NCBI RefSeq assembly: GCF_024398035.1
Contig: NZ_CP073748.1
Coordinates: 549,501-613,500 of the forward strand
Length of the DNA stretch: 64,000 bases
Reading direction: 5' to 3'
Origin: Kordiimonas sp. SCSIO 12603
GTDB taxonomy: Bacteria > Pseudomonadota > Alphaproteobacteria > Sphingomonadales > Kordiimonadaceae
Positions 52,767 through 61,608 of this stretch are shown piece after piece. The notes beneath the pieces are model-generated. The model had not been told where the DNA came from. It saw only the letters and a program-made list of their open reading frames with translations, and ran no database searches. The translations under genes and the position numbers were made by a program. Position 1 is the stretch's first letter; the number at the start of each line of letters is the position of its first letter.

Positions 52767-53345
52767 ATGGGCAGACCACTGGCGTTTAATAAAGAAGATA
52801 TTCTTTCAAAAGCTATGTATGTGTTTTGGGAGAATGGTTATGACGGCACGTCTACAGATGACTTGGAGAACGCGACGGGTATTAAACGTGGTAGTCTCTA
52901 TAACACGTTTGAGAATAAACACCGCCTATATATGGCTGTTCTACAGCACTATTCAGAAGTACATATGGGTGAAGCTATAGCGGCTGTTACAAAGCACACC
53001 TCTTTCTCTGAAAGTCTTGGTGCACTTCTTGATTATGTGACCGCAGAAAAAAATTTCACGGCTGCGTACCGCGGGTGTTTGTTATGTGATGCCGCTATCG
53101 AGCATGCTTCAAGGGATGAGGAAGTTGCTGAGTTTGTGAGAAATTCTTTCGGGAATCTTGGTAACGCTGTTGCCGATGTTTTACGGGCTTCCGTAAGCGA
53201 CATATCTGCCGAACACGCCAGAGAGGAAGCAGATAGAATAGTGGCTATCTATATGGGGCTGAGAACCTACATTAAAATTGGTCATTCAAGAGAAACGGTT
53301 CTGAGCATTGCGAAACGTGAGCTCAAGCACATAGCTAAAAACTAG
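52767..53345 (+). CDS. TetR-family transcriptional regulator
   Basis: 192 residues. N-terminal helix-turn-helix (ILSKAMYVFWENGYDGTSTDDL, GIKRGSLYNTFENKHRLY) is of the AcrR/ComR-like type; the C-terminal ligand domain contains GCLLCDAAIE with two cysteines. Probably represses the divergent cytochrome P460 gene and itself. Confidence 0.9.
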   Translation: MGRPLAFNKEDILSKAMYVFWENGYDGTSTDDLENATGIKRGSLYNTFENKHRLYMAVLQHYSEVHMGEAIAAVTKHTSFSESLGALLDYVTAEKNFTAAYRGCLLCDAAIEHASRDEEVAEFVRNSFGNLGNAVADVLRASVSDISAEHAREEADRIVAIYMGLRTYIKIGHSRETVLSIAKRELKHIAKN

Positions 53346-53366
53346 ATAGGCTGGATTTAGGCCTAT
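53346..53366. terminator. Weak hairpin between convergent TetR and yciB genes
   Basis: ATAGGC (53346-53351) and GCCTAT (53361-53366) with a 9-base loop, in the 17-base gap and end of yciB. Poor T-tracts on both sides. Confidence 0.35.
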
Positions 53367-54010
53367 TCTTCATCCTGCGGCAGATATTTCACAAGGAACA
53401 GGCTCTGGCCAATAATAAAGATGAAGAGCGCGCCGGTAAGGCCAAATGTTTTGAAATTCACCCAGGTATCATTGTCGAAATTTCGCCAGATCAATTCGTT
53501 AGCCACAATTAAACTGATGAAAAACAGAATATAGGCCTTTGTAAGTTTGCGCCATACATGATCTTCCAGCTCAAAGGCCATCTGCATCACAGCTTTCAGG
53601 TAAAGCTTATCTCGCCATAGGCCAAACAGTAAGATTATGGAGAATACGCCATAAATCAGGCTGGGTTTCATTTTTACGAAGATTTCATTCTGTAGATAGA
53701 GGGTCAGCCCACCCATCACCATAACAATCACGAAGGTGAACTTTTGCATGGCGCTGATATGGCCCATTTTAAAGTAGCCAAACAGCATGGCCGCCGTCAT
53801 GGAGAGCATGAAAACGGCTGTAGCAACGAACAGTGAATTCGTGTCGCTCGGTTCAATATCAAAACTAAAACCCGCGAGCAGATCTATGATATTTTTACCA
53901 TATTTGTAGCTGATGAAGAACACCATCAAGGGCCCGAACTCCACCAGAAGCTTGACCCAGGAGCTTTGTTTTGCTTCTGATGTTTCTGTTGTTGCTGTGT
54001 TATCGGACAT
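53363..54010 (-). CDS. yciB: YciB (intracellular septation protein A) family membrane protein
   Basis: 215 residues, five to six membrane helices: LLVEFGPLMVFFISYKYG, AVFMLSMTAAMLFGYFKMG, GLTLYLQNEIFVKMKPSLIY and NELIWRNFDNDTWVNFKTFG are family hallmarks. Links cell division and envelope synthesis machineries in E. coli; exact activity unknown. ATG at 54010 gives normal spacing to GAGG. Confidence 0.93.
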   Translation of the reverse strand: MSDNTATTETSEAKQSSWVKLLVEFGPLMVFFISYKYGKNIIDLLAGFSFDIEPSDTNSLFVATAVFMLSMTAAMLFGYFKMGHISAMQKFTFVIVMVMGGLTLYLQNEIFVKMKPSLIYGVFSIILLFGLWRDKLYLKAVMQMAFELEDHVWRKLTKAYILFFISLIVANELIWRNFDNDTWVNFKTFGLTGALFIFIIGQSLFLVKYLPQDEE

Positions 54011-54087
54011 ATGAGTCATCAACCTCGTAAAAATACTATATGAGCAAGCTCTAGCACGGCACTTATTGGGATTACAGGCATAAATTT

Positions 54088-55374
54088 ATGAAACAGCTCT
54101 TTAAAGACCGCAATTTCATGACCTTCTGGTTCGGGGAATTTATCTCCGTGGTGGGGGATCATATCAGCGTGCTTGCTTTCCCGATGTTGGTGCTTGCTAT
54201 GACAGATAGCCCAGCGCTTGTAGGCGCTGTACTTGCCGTACAGGGGCTTCCGCGTGCGATTCTGTTATTGTTTGGTGGCGCGGTGGTGGACCGCTACAGC
54301 CCACGTGCTGTGATGCTGGTAACCAATGTTTTGCGCTTTATCTTCATCATGTTCCTGGCATGGCTGATTTATGCTGATCTGGCATCTATTGAGCTGGTAT
54401 TTGCTGTAGCACTTGCCTTTGGTATTGCTGATGCCTTCTTTTATCCAGCGACCACGTCTATCCTGCCGAGCCTTGTTAAGCCTGATGAACTTCAGGGGGG
54501 TAATGCACTGGTGCAGATGGGTATGTATCTGGCCGTGGTGTTCGGGCCTGTGATCGGCGGTATCATTATCGCTGGTGAAATTAATACCATGAGCCATTCC
54601 GGCGACGGTTTTGTTGCAGGATATGATGATAACCGGATGGGTTTTGCTCGTGCCTTCTTTATAGATGGTCTTACATTTGCTGTTTCTTTCTGCACGCTTC
54701 TTTTTGTGAAAACACGCAAGAAGGATGAAGCGGATGGTGAAGAAAAAACATCCATGCTGCAGGAAGTGAAAGAAGCGCTCGTTTGGGTATGGAACCAACC
54801 AGCTGTGCGGCTTGGTTTTATCGGCATTGCTGTGTTGCAGTTCTTCTTTCAGGCACCGATATTTGTTGGACTTCCGGCGCTTGCCAAGGAACGTTTTGTG
54901 GAATGGAGCTATGTTTATGGGCTTCAGATCGCGGCCTACGGCGGCGGGGCTTTCATTGGGTCTATGGTTGGCGGAATGATGAGGGGTCCAAAGCCTGAGA
55001 ATTTGCTGCGTGCTATGTTCCTTATCTTCATTATGTCAGGCTCAACGCTTGCGCTTGTGGTGCTTTATGAACCTTATCAGTGGGCCATGTTTGTATTTTT
55101 CCTTGCGGGCGCTGGCGACAGTTGGGTGTGGGTGCATTTCACCACATGGCTCCAGAAACGTACACCAGAGAAACTGCTGGGCCGGGTGATGAGTATCTTT
55201 ATGTTTATGGCGGTGGGGCTGTTGCCGATTGCAAATATGGTGATGGGCCTAGCTTTTGAGTGGAATCTTGAAGCATCCCTGATTATAGCTTCTGCCATCA
55301 TTGTTTTAACGTGCCTTGTTGCTGCGCTTCACCCGGATGCGCGCAAAGGAGCGCTTACAGGGAAAGAAGCATAA
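54088..55374 (+). CDS. MFS transporter (EntS-like MFS_3 type)
   Basis: 428 residues, 12 membrane helices. Seen: FWFGEFISVVGDHISVLAFP, GGAVVDRYSPRAVMLVTNVL (the D-R motif of the loop 2-3), SILPSLVKPDELQGGNAL and the central charged loop KTRKKDEADGEEKT. The MFS_3 group exports siderophores or drugs, or is of unknown role. The methyltransferase gene starts two bases after its stop. Confidence 0.88.
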   Translation: MKQLFKDRNFMTFWFGEFISVVGDHISVLAFPMLVLAMTDSPALVGAVLAVQGLPRAILLLFGGAVVDRYSPRAVMLVTNVLRFIFIMFLAWLIYADLASIELVFAVALAFGIADAFFYPATTSILPSLVKPDELQGGNALVQMGMYLAVVFGPVIGGIIIAGEINTMSHSGDGFVAGYDDNRMGFARAFFIDGLTFAVSFCTLLFVKTRKKDEADGEEKTSMLQEVKEALVWVWNQPAVRLGFIGIAVLQFFFQAPIFVGLPALAKERFVEWSYVYGLQIAAYGGGAFIGSMVGGMMRGPKPENLLRAMFLIFIMSGSTLALVVLYEPYQWAMFVFFLAGAGDSWVWVHFTTWLQKRTPEKLLGRVMSIFMFMAVGLLPIANMVMGLAFEWNLEASLIIASAIIVLTCLVAALHPDARKGALTGKEA

Positions 55375-55375
55375 T

Positions 55376-55942
55376 ATGCGTGGTTATTTTGGGATCGGGA
55401 TCGATAATGCATCAAAGCGCGGCAATATGGGGAACCTTATCCGCACGGCGCATGCTTTTGGCGCGTCTTTCGCGTTTGCTGTGAACCCAAAAATCGTGGC
55501 TCATACTGGTGAGTATGTAACCAAGGATTATGTAGATACCAGTAAAACTGCGAACAATATTCCATTCTTCAATTACGAATCTGTGGCTGAGGTAGAAATC
55601 CCGCAAGGCTGCCAGCTTGTAGGTGTTGAAATTGATGACGATGCCGTTGATTTGCCGAGCTTTAAGCACCCTACTCAGGCGGTTTATGTGCTTGGTGGTG
55701 AACGCTCTTCCCTTAGTGAAGAAATGAAGGCGCGCTGCAACAGCTTGATCAAAATCCCGACAAAATTCTCACTTAATGTTGCTACTGCTGGTGCAATCGT
55801 TATGTATGATAGGCATAGAGTTCTTGGCGGCTACCCTGATAGACCACTTATGACAGGGCGAAAGCCGGAACCAAAGCCAGAGCATGTGCATGGCGGCGTA
55901 CGGTCCAGACGGGCAGAGCGCAAGTTAAAGCAAGACGTATAG
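55376..55942 (+). CDS. SpoU/TrmH-family RNA methyltransferase
   Basis: 188 residues. SPOUT knot motifs: KRGNMGNLIRTAHAFGASF (motif 1), YVLGGERSSLSEEMKARC (motif 2) and KIPTKFSLNVATAGAIVMYD (motif 3, with Asn of the ribose 2'-O methylase). Basic C-terminus. Probably methylates a tRNA or rRNA ribose; which position is unknown. The longer frame from 55316 lies within the MFS gene. Confidence 0.88.
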   Translation: MRGYFGIGIDNASKRGNMGNLIRTAHAFGASFAFAVNPKIVAHTGEYVTKDYVDTSKTANNIPFFNYESVAEVEIPQGCQLVGVEIDDDAVDLPSFKHPTQAVYVLGGERSSLSEEMKARCNSLIKIPTKFSLNVATAGAIVMYDRHRVLGGYPDRPLMTGRKPEPKPEHVHGGVRSRRAERKLKQDV

Positions 55943-55968
55943 TTGTTAAAAATATATAGGTTGGATTG

Positions 55969-56490
55969 ATGAAATTTGGGGCTTTAATCAGCAGCGCACT
56001 TATCGCTGCCTTTGCATTTTCAACACCATCATTTTCGCAAGATAGCCGCAGGCACCTTGGTTCTTTCAGGGATTGGGAAGCCTTTGTATACGGCACTGGC
56101 GCCAAGCGCACTTGCCATATGATAAGCACACCTAAATCGTCTCGTGCCAGTAAAAAGAATGTTCGCCGCGGCGATGTTTATGTAATGGTTTCGCACCGCC
56201 CGGAATACGGTGTGAAGGATGAAGTAAACTTGGTGTTTGGTTATCCTGTACGTCAGGGTAGCGATGCTTCATTCAGTGTTGATGGTCGTCGCGGACTTAG
56301 CTTCTTTACCGAAGGTAACAGTGCATGGGCCTATGATCCGAAGGACGACAGAGGTGCTGTGGCTTCCATGAAACGCGGGAACCGCTTAGTGGTGAAAGCA
56401 ACCAGCCAACGCGGCACAAACACCACGGATAATTATAGCCTTTCCGGGTTTACCGCCGCTTATAATGCAATCACACAGGCTTGCCGCTAA
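55969..56490 (+). CDS. IalB-family exported protein
   Basis: 173 residues. Signal peptide KFGALISSALIAAFAFSTPSFS; the mature domain starts GSFRDWEAFVY and has TCHM, MVSHRP, EVNLVFGYP and a final ACR, the pattern of the invasion-associated locus B family in Alphaproteobacteria. Two cysteines probably form a disulfide. General envelope function; not evidence of virulence. Confidence 0.88.
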   Translation: MKFGALISSALIAAFAFSTPSFSQDSRRHLGSFRDWEAFVYGTGAKRTCHMISTPKSSRASKKNVRRGDVYVMVSHRPEYGVKDEVNLVFGYPVRQGSDASFSVDGRRGLSFFTEGNSAWAYDPKDDRGAVASMKRGNRLVVKATSQRGTNTTDNYSLSGFTAAYNAITQACR

Positions 56491-57305
56491 GCAGTTGCGG
56501 ATAAAGCAGATTTATAGCGGCGACTGGCGCGTAGCTGGTGGCCGCTTTTTAGTTTGAGTGCTATATCACCACCGGCAATAGGGCTGGTTTCTGATATAGC
56601 CTGTCTGTTCACAATGTATGATCTGTGAATACGAACTGCATCACAGCCAGCCTTTTGTAGCTCTTCTTCCAGTTCCTTGAGTGTTGCCCTGACCAGTTGT
56701 TGGCTATGGGATGTTTCCAGTTCAGCATAATTCCCTGCACTTTTAGCGAACAGAAATTCTTGCGGCTTTAGGTGTACCGTTGTACTGCCGCATTTAAGAG
56801 TGATGCTGGGCGCTTCTTTTTTCTCTGCTGACTGTCTGAAAAAACTATAGACCAGATAGAACATGGAGAAAGTGACAGCGTCTTTGCGGAACTCGTAGAA
56901 GCTATCTCTCATCACATCACCGAAAAATTGATAGTTCGACTCGAAAAGAATCAACCAGAAAATCTTCCGCAGCCCAACCATCATACTTACATGCAAAAAA
57001 GAAAAGGTGATTGCCATGCCCAGATAGATGGACGCGGACCTTAGAAATTGATCACGATTGAAAGGGTAAAGCTGAAAAGCTCTAACAGCAAAAACAGATA
57101 GAATAATCGAAACCATCCCGCTTGATGCTTCGCCGATAAGATGCTTACCCCAATGGGTTCCTGTGCCACTGCGTTCAGTTTCTGTGATTAAAGATCCCGT
57201 ATTCATCCAGATGAAAACCGAGATAATAGCTGCGATTACGGCGAGCGCTTGCCAGTCACGCTGCAATTGCTCTTTAAAACTCGGATTGTTTTCTCTCTGT
57301 TCCAT
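56487..57305 (-). CDS. Membrane-bound LytTR-type transcriptional regulator
   Basis: 272 residues. Four membrane helices in the first ~150 residues (LAVIAAIISVFIWMNTGS, GMVSIILSVFAVRAFQ, and two more) and a C-terminal LytTR domain from ~170: EFLFAKSAGNYAELETSHSQ, RIHRSYIVNRQAI, LKSGHQLRASRRYKS. DNA-binding proteins of this kind recognise direct repeats about two helical turns apart. Divergent from the acyltransferase gene, with three repeats between them. Confidence 0.92.
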   Translation of the reverse strand: MEQRENNPSFKEQLQRDWQALAVIAAIISVFIWMNTGSLITETERSGTGTHWGKHLIGEASSGMVSIILSVFAVRAFQLYPFNRDQFLRSASIYLGMAITFSFLHVSMMVGLRKIFWLILFESNYQFFGDVMRDSFYEFRKDAVTFSMFYLVYSFFRQSAEKKEAPSITLKCGSTTVHLKPQEFLFAKSAGNYAELETSHSQQLVRATLKELEEELQKAGCDAVRIHRSYIVNRQAISETSPIAGGDIALKLKSGHQLRASRRYKSALSATA

Positions 57306-57359
57306 GGGGGCATGTTATGTGAATCGGATGCAGCCTGCAACTCTATGTAAAACAATGCC

Positions 57360-57427
57360 TTTACCGCTTATCCCAAGGGTAAAACCTTTTATCCCAACCG
57401 ATTTTATCTGTTTTACCGTTTATCCCA
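57360..57427. repeat. Three 16-bp direct repeats, candidate LytTR operator
   Basis: TTTACCGCTTATCCCA (57360-57375), AAAACCTTTTATCCCA (57381-57396) and TTTACCGTTTATCCCA (57412-57427). The first and third differ at one base; all share TTATCCCA. Start-to-start spacings of 21 and 31 bp are close to two and three helical turns, as expected for LytTR binding. Located 55-122 bases from the LytTR gene start and upstream of the acyltransferase. Confidence 0.7.
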
Positions 57428-57527
57428 CGGGCCATGTTCCTGATGTCACCGAAGCTGAAGTATTTAGGGGGGCGGTTCATACATTCCTCATGTTTTTGTT
57501 CACTGCATATGAGGATAGATACGAAAA

Positions 57528-58688
57528 ATGAACACGAGACGATATGATCTTGATTGGGTGCGGGTAATCGCATTCGGCCTCCTGATATTTTATCATATAG
57601 GCATGTATTATGTAACGTGGGGCTGGCACGTAAAAAGCCCTTACGCTGGTGAGTTTTCTGAGCCAGCCATGCGGCTTTTGAACCCATGGCGGCTTTCTTT
57701 GTTGTTCTTTATTTCAGGAATCGCGATTCGCTATTACTACGACAAACAAGCAACCCTTTGGAAGGCGGGCTTCGTCCGGTTTGCTAAGCTCTTTATCCCG
57801 CTTTTCTTCGGTATGCATGTGATCGTGGCACCGCAATCTTACTATGAGCTTCTGGCGTCAGGGGAAATACAGCCCGGGTTTTGGGATTTCTATATCACCT
57901 ACCTGATTGGTACTGATGATTTCAGCGTGCATATTCCCACATGGAACCATCTTTGGTATGTGGCTTACTTACTGATTTATTGCGCACTGGCAGGGGTGTT
58001 ATTCCGGCCTATAACGTGGCTTTCAAGACAGTTGGAAAAGCCGTGGTTTGCAAGCTGGTTTGGCGGTGGTCGTATATTCATTCTCCCGGCTCTTATTTTT
58101 GTGTTCTACCGTTTCACGGTGGATATGTATTTCCCGGAAAAACATAATCTGTTTGGGGATTGGGGCGCACATGCGCGGTACGGCACTTATTTCCTGATTG
58201 GTATTCTCTTCGCGAAAAATGAGCAATTCTGGGCACTCTTGAAAACCGGATGGAGAAAGGCAGCGATCGCCGTTGTTGTTTTAGGAGCTGTACTTACTCT
58301 GACATGGAATAACTGGAGCTTTATTGAAACACAGGAAATCCCGCTTCAGTTCGCACGAATCGGCCGTGTGGTATATGCTTGGGCGGTGATTATGGTGATC
58401 TTTGGTGCTGCCCAGGATTATCTCAATAAACCAAGCAGCGCGCTTTCTTATTTCACCAAAGCGGTGTTCCCCTATTATATCCTCCACCAAACGATCATTG
58501 TAGTGGCAGGTGTGTGGCTTTCCGGCTTTGCCCTTGGTGCAACAATGGAATTTCTGTCACTTCTTGTGATTACAAGTGGCGGATGCGTGCTTCTGTATGA
58601 ATTAATCATCAGACCGCTTGGGTGGCTGCATCCTCTCTTTGGAGTGTTTGGGAAAGCACCTACATTCAAAGGTGATAAGGCTAAATAG
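57528..58688 (+). CDS. Acyltransferase 3 family membrane protein
   Basis: 386 residues, about ten membrane helices. N-terminal RRYDLDWVRVIAFGLLIFYH carries the His-containing start of the family, and RLSLLFFISGIAIRYYYD follows. Family members transfer acyl (acetyl, succinyl) groups to glycans, peptidoglycan, glucans (OpgC) or lipids. Substrate unknown. Divergent from the LytTR regulator, probably its target. Confidence 0.88.
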   Translation: MNTRRYDLDWVRVIAFGLLIFYHIGMYYVTWGWHVKSPYAGEFSEPAMRLLNPWRLSLLFFISGIAIRYYYDKQATLWKAGFVRFAKLFIPLFFGMHVIVAPQSYYELLASGEIQPGFWDFYITYLIGTDDFSVHIPTWNHLWYVAYLLIYCALAGVLFRPITWLSRQLEKPWFASWFGGGRIFILPALIFVFYRFTVDMYFPEKHNLFGDWGAHARYGTYFLIGILFAKNEQFWALLKTGWRKAAIAVVVLGAVLTLTWNNWSFIETQEIPLQFARIGRVVYAWAVIMVIFGAAQDYLNKPSSALSYFTKAVFPYYILHQTIIVVAGVWLSGFALGATMEFLSLLVITSGGCVLLYELIIRPLGWLHPLFGVFGKAPTFKGDKAK

Positions 58689-58742
58689 GCTTTTTCCTTT
58701 ACTTTTAGAGCGCCAAAGCATAGGAAGGCGCCGAAATTAACC

Positions 58743-58807
58743 GCTTGTGGGTGAAACGCCCGCAAGCCCGAAGCGACCTGGAGCAGCTATCCCTTGAACA
58801 GGGCTGC
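58743..58807 (+). promoter_or_regulatory. Structured 5' leader of rlmN
   Basis: Two hairpins lie before the ribosome site: GCTTGTGGG (58743-58751) with CCCGCAAGC (58759-58767), and a stacked pair GCAG/CTGC (58783-58786, 58804-58807) with CCCT/AGGG (58791-58794, 58800-58803). GCAGGGA follows at 58813-58819. May affect translation; no known riboswitch class recognised. Confidence 0.4.
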
Positions 58808-58826
58808 AAAAGGCAGGGAAAACAAA

Positions 58827-60050
58827 ATGCAAGTTACACCAAACGGCCATGAGCCGATTGTTCAGCCGCGCATTGGCGCAGATTTCACAGACGGAAAAAT
58901 CAACCTCTTGGGTCTGAGCCGTGATGAGCTTAAGGATGCTCTTCGTGATTTTGGCGTGCCGGAAAAGCAGCTCCGTATGCGTACCACCCAGCTTTGGCAC
59001 TGGGTTTATCACCGCGGCGCAACTGATTTTGATGTGATGACCACTATCTCAAAAGATATGCGTGCTCTTCTGAAAACTGGGTTTGTGATTGAGCGTCCTG
59101 AAATTGTAGAAGCGCAATATTCGAATGACGGTACACGCAAGTATCTTATCCGTTTTGCAGACGGCAATGAGGCCGAAGCGGTTTACATTCCAGAAGAAGG
59201 CCGCGGTACACTTTGTGTTTCTTCACAGGTTGGTTGTACGCTGAACTGTAAATTCTGTCATACAGGCACTATGCGCCTTGTGCGGAACCTGACAGCAGGC
59301 GAAATCGTGGCGCAGATGATGATTGCCCGTGATGATCTCGGTGAATGGGAAAACCCAACTGAAGGCCGCATGGTTACAAATATTGTAATGATGGGTATGG
59401 GTGAGCCGCTTTATAACTTCGACAATGTGAAGAAGTCGCTTGAAATCATTATGGATGAAGAGGGTATCCAGCTTTCTCGTCGTCGTATTACGCTTTCTAC
59501 ATCAGGTGTTGTGCCGCATATGGAACGCTGCGGTGAAGAAATTGGTGTAAACTTGGCTGTGTCTCTGCATGCTGTTCGTGATGACGTGCGCACAGATATT
59601 ATGCCGATTAACAAAAAGTATAATCTGGATGCTGTGCTTTCAGCATGTGCCAACTATCCGGGTGCCCATAACGCGCGCCGTATCACGTTTGAATATGCAA
59701 TGCTTAAAGGCGTGAACGACAGCGATGAAGATGCACGTGAACTTGTGCGACTGATGCGGAAATATAAGCTACCAGCAAAAGTAAATCTCATCCCGTTCAA
59801 CCCATGGCCGGGTACAGAGTATGAATGTAGTGACTGGAAACAGATTGAGCGTTTTTCAAACATCGTGTTTGAAAGCGGTATTTCTGCGCCAATCCGCACA
59901 CCACGCGGCCGGGATATTATGGCAGCTTGTGGTCAGCTTAAATCAGCATCTGAAAAGAAATCAAAAGCTGAAATGCTCCGCGAACAGGCTGCCGCCAATG
60001 AGGCAACGAAGCCACAGAGCGCAGCTCATTCATCTACAGGGTTAACTTAA
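58827..60050 (+). CDS. rlmN: 23S rRNA/tRNA adenine-C2 methyltransferase RlmN
   Basis: 407 residues. Radical SAM cluster CTLNCKFC (C137, C141, C144), preceding [11 protein letters not shown], and the later [10 protein letters not shown] and CGQL region with the methyl-carrying Cys are all RlmN features. Methylates A2503 of 23S rRNA and A37 of some tRNAs. The ATG at 58827 is behind GCAGGGA; an in-frame TTG upstream is rejected. C-terminal ~35-residue extension is low complexity. Confidence 0.96.
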   Translation: MQVTPNGHEPIVQPRIGADFTDGKINLLGLSRDELKDALRDFGVPEKQLRMRTTQLWHWVYHRGATDFDVMTTISKDMRALLKTGFVIERPEIVEAQYSNDGTRKYLIRFADGNEAEAVYIPEEGRGTLCVSSQVGCTLNCKFCHTGTMRLVRNLTAGEIVAQMMIARDDLGEWENPTEGRMVTNIVMMGMGEPLYNFDNVKKSLEIIMDEEGIQLSRRRITLSTSGVVPHMERCGEEIGVNLAVSLHAVRDDVRTDIMPINKKYNLDAVLSACANYPGAHNARRITFEYAMLKGVNDSDEDARELVRLMRKYKLPAKVNLIPFNPWPGTEYECSDWKQIERFSNIVFESGISAPIRTPRGRDIMAACGQLKSASEKKSKAEMLREQAAANEATKPQSAAHSSTGLT

Positions 60051-60088
60051 CCCTCCTTTGTTGAGTGACAAAACTTTAAGAACTGAAT

Positions 60089-60130
60089 AGCCTGATCACA
60101 GAATTATCTGCGGTCAGGCTTTCTGTTTTG
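60089..60130 (+). terminator. Terminator after rlmN
   Basis: AGCCTGATCACAGA (60089-60102), loop ATTA, TCTGCGGTCAGGCT (60107-60120), then TTCTGTTTTG. Fourteen pairs with wobble. Confidence 0.8.
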
Positions 60131-60165
60131 AGTGCCATGCCGTCCGCACCTATGGGGAGGTGTTT

Positions 60166-61608
60166 GTGTTTTCTGTTTTGTTGAGACATGTATCTGTTGC
60201 TGCCTTGTTGCTTGCAAGTACTGCGGTGCTTGCTGAGGACAAAGAAAAAGACCTTGTTGATTTGCCCGAAAGTTTGGCAGTCAAAGTCGCGCATTTGCCT
60301 GTAGAACATGTAGAATTTCTCCGCAGCACTAAAGCACTTGGGTTTGCGGGCCGGCACGATATCCTTTTTACCCGTCTTGAAAAGAAGGATGCTGAAGCTA
60401 TCGCGGCTTATGTAGCTGCGATGGTAAAAGTGCATGAACTCTCAAAGTTTAATCCAGAAACAGATAGCGCGACAGTACCGCTTGATCCAACATATAGTGG
60501 TTTCAACAGCTGGAAAGTACGCAAACCTGCTGCGTTAAGAGGAGCCCGAGAGCCCGGACCAATTGATCTCAGCCGCTATATGTATTCTGGTCCTAAATCA
60601 GGTATTCCAACTTTCTTTAACCTGCCAGTTGCTATCACACCGCAAGATTTGGTGGCAGGCGATGTAGAGGTCGCTATTATGGGGGCTCCGCTTGATATGG
60701 GATCTGGTATCAGGGGCGCTGCGTATGGCCCAAGGGCCGTGCGAACTGGCGCTATTTACAAGGGTAATGGCCCGGATGTGCCTGAACATATGCACACGAT
60801 GGTTTCTCCTTTTAACGAACTTACTGTTGTAGATTACGGCGATATCGCCGTTGATGGTTTGAGCACAGAACGCAGCGTTGGCCATATTCGCGAAATGGTG
60901 CGGGAGGTGGCGGCCGCTGGCACAATTCCAATCATCGTAGGTGGCGACCATTCTTTAATGTACCCAGATGTAGCTGGTGTGGTGGATGTATACGGTGCTG
61001 GTAAAGTAGGTGTGGTGCATTTTGATGCACACTTTGATGCCCAGCCAACAGGTTCACACCTTCTTAGCCACGGCCAACCGGTACACCGTCTTTTCAGTGA
61101 AGAAATTGTGCCTGGTGAAAATTTCATTCAGGTGGGTTTACGTGGTTATTGGCCCGGCAAAGAAGGGTTTGAATGGATGCGTGAACACGGCCTTCGGTAT
61201 CACACCATGGCAGAAGTAGAAGAAAAAGGCTGGAAAGCCGTGATGGATAGAGTGCTTGAAGAAGCGCTTGAAGGCCCTGAGTATATCTTTATTTCTTTTG
61301 ATGTAGATGTTCTTGATCCAGCCTATATGCCGGGTACTGGTACGCCAGAACCGGGCGGTCTTACCACCCGGGAAGCTTTTCCGATTGTTCGTAGGTTATG
61401 CGCCGAAAAACAGGTTGTTGGTTTCGAGCTTGTAGAGGTAAACCCAGTTGCAGACCCGGGCTATACCACGGCGCAAAATTCTGACCGTATTCTGCGAGAA
61501 TGTCTTACAGGTATTGCGATGCGGAAGCGGGGGTTGACAGACAAGCATTATCTTAGCCCGCTTACCGTTGACCACGGACAAAAACCGAAATCGGCTGCTC
61601 AGGATTGA
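60166..61608 (+). CDS. Exported agmatinase/arginase-family (ureohydrolase) protein
   Basis: 480 residues. Signal peptide RHVSVAALLLASTAVLA, then a ~120-residue Lys/Glu-rich N-terminal extension, then the ureohydrolase fold: IIVGGDHSLMYP, VVHFDAHFDAQPTGS, FISFDVDVLDPAYMPGTGTPEPGG and FELVEVNP. All Mn-binding residues (GGDHS, DAHFD, SFDVD) are present. Ureohydrolases of this size are usually cytoplasmic, so export is unusual. GTG at 60166 lies 5 bases after GGGGAGG; GTG at 60160 overlaps it. Substrate (agmatine, guanidino acid or other guanidine) unknown. Overlaps the convergent MerR gene by 10 bases. Confidence 0.87.
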   Translation: MFSVLLRHVSVAALLLASTAVLAEDKEKDLVDLPESLAVKVAHLPVEHVEFLRSTKALGFAGRHDILFTRLEKKDAEAIAAYVAAMVKVHELSKFNPETDSATVPLDPTYSGFNSWKVRKPAALRGAREPGPIDLSRYMYSGPKSGIPTFFNLPVAITPQDLVAGDVEVAIMGAPLDMGSGIRGAAYGPRAVRTGAIYKGNGPDVPEHMHTMVSPFNELTVVDYGDIAVDGLSTERSVGHIREMVREVAAAGTIPIIVGGDHSLMYPDVAGVVDVYGAGKVGVVHFDAHFDAQPTGSHLLSHGQPVHRLFSEEIVPGENFIQVGLRGYWPGKEGFEWMREHGLRYHTMAEVEEKGWKAVMDRVLEEALEGPEYIFISFDVDVLDPAYMPGTGTPEPGGLTTREAFPIVRRLCAEKQVVGFELVEVNPVADPGYTTAQNSDRILRECLTGIAMRKRGLTDKHYLSPLTVDHGQKPKSAAQD

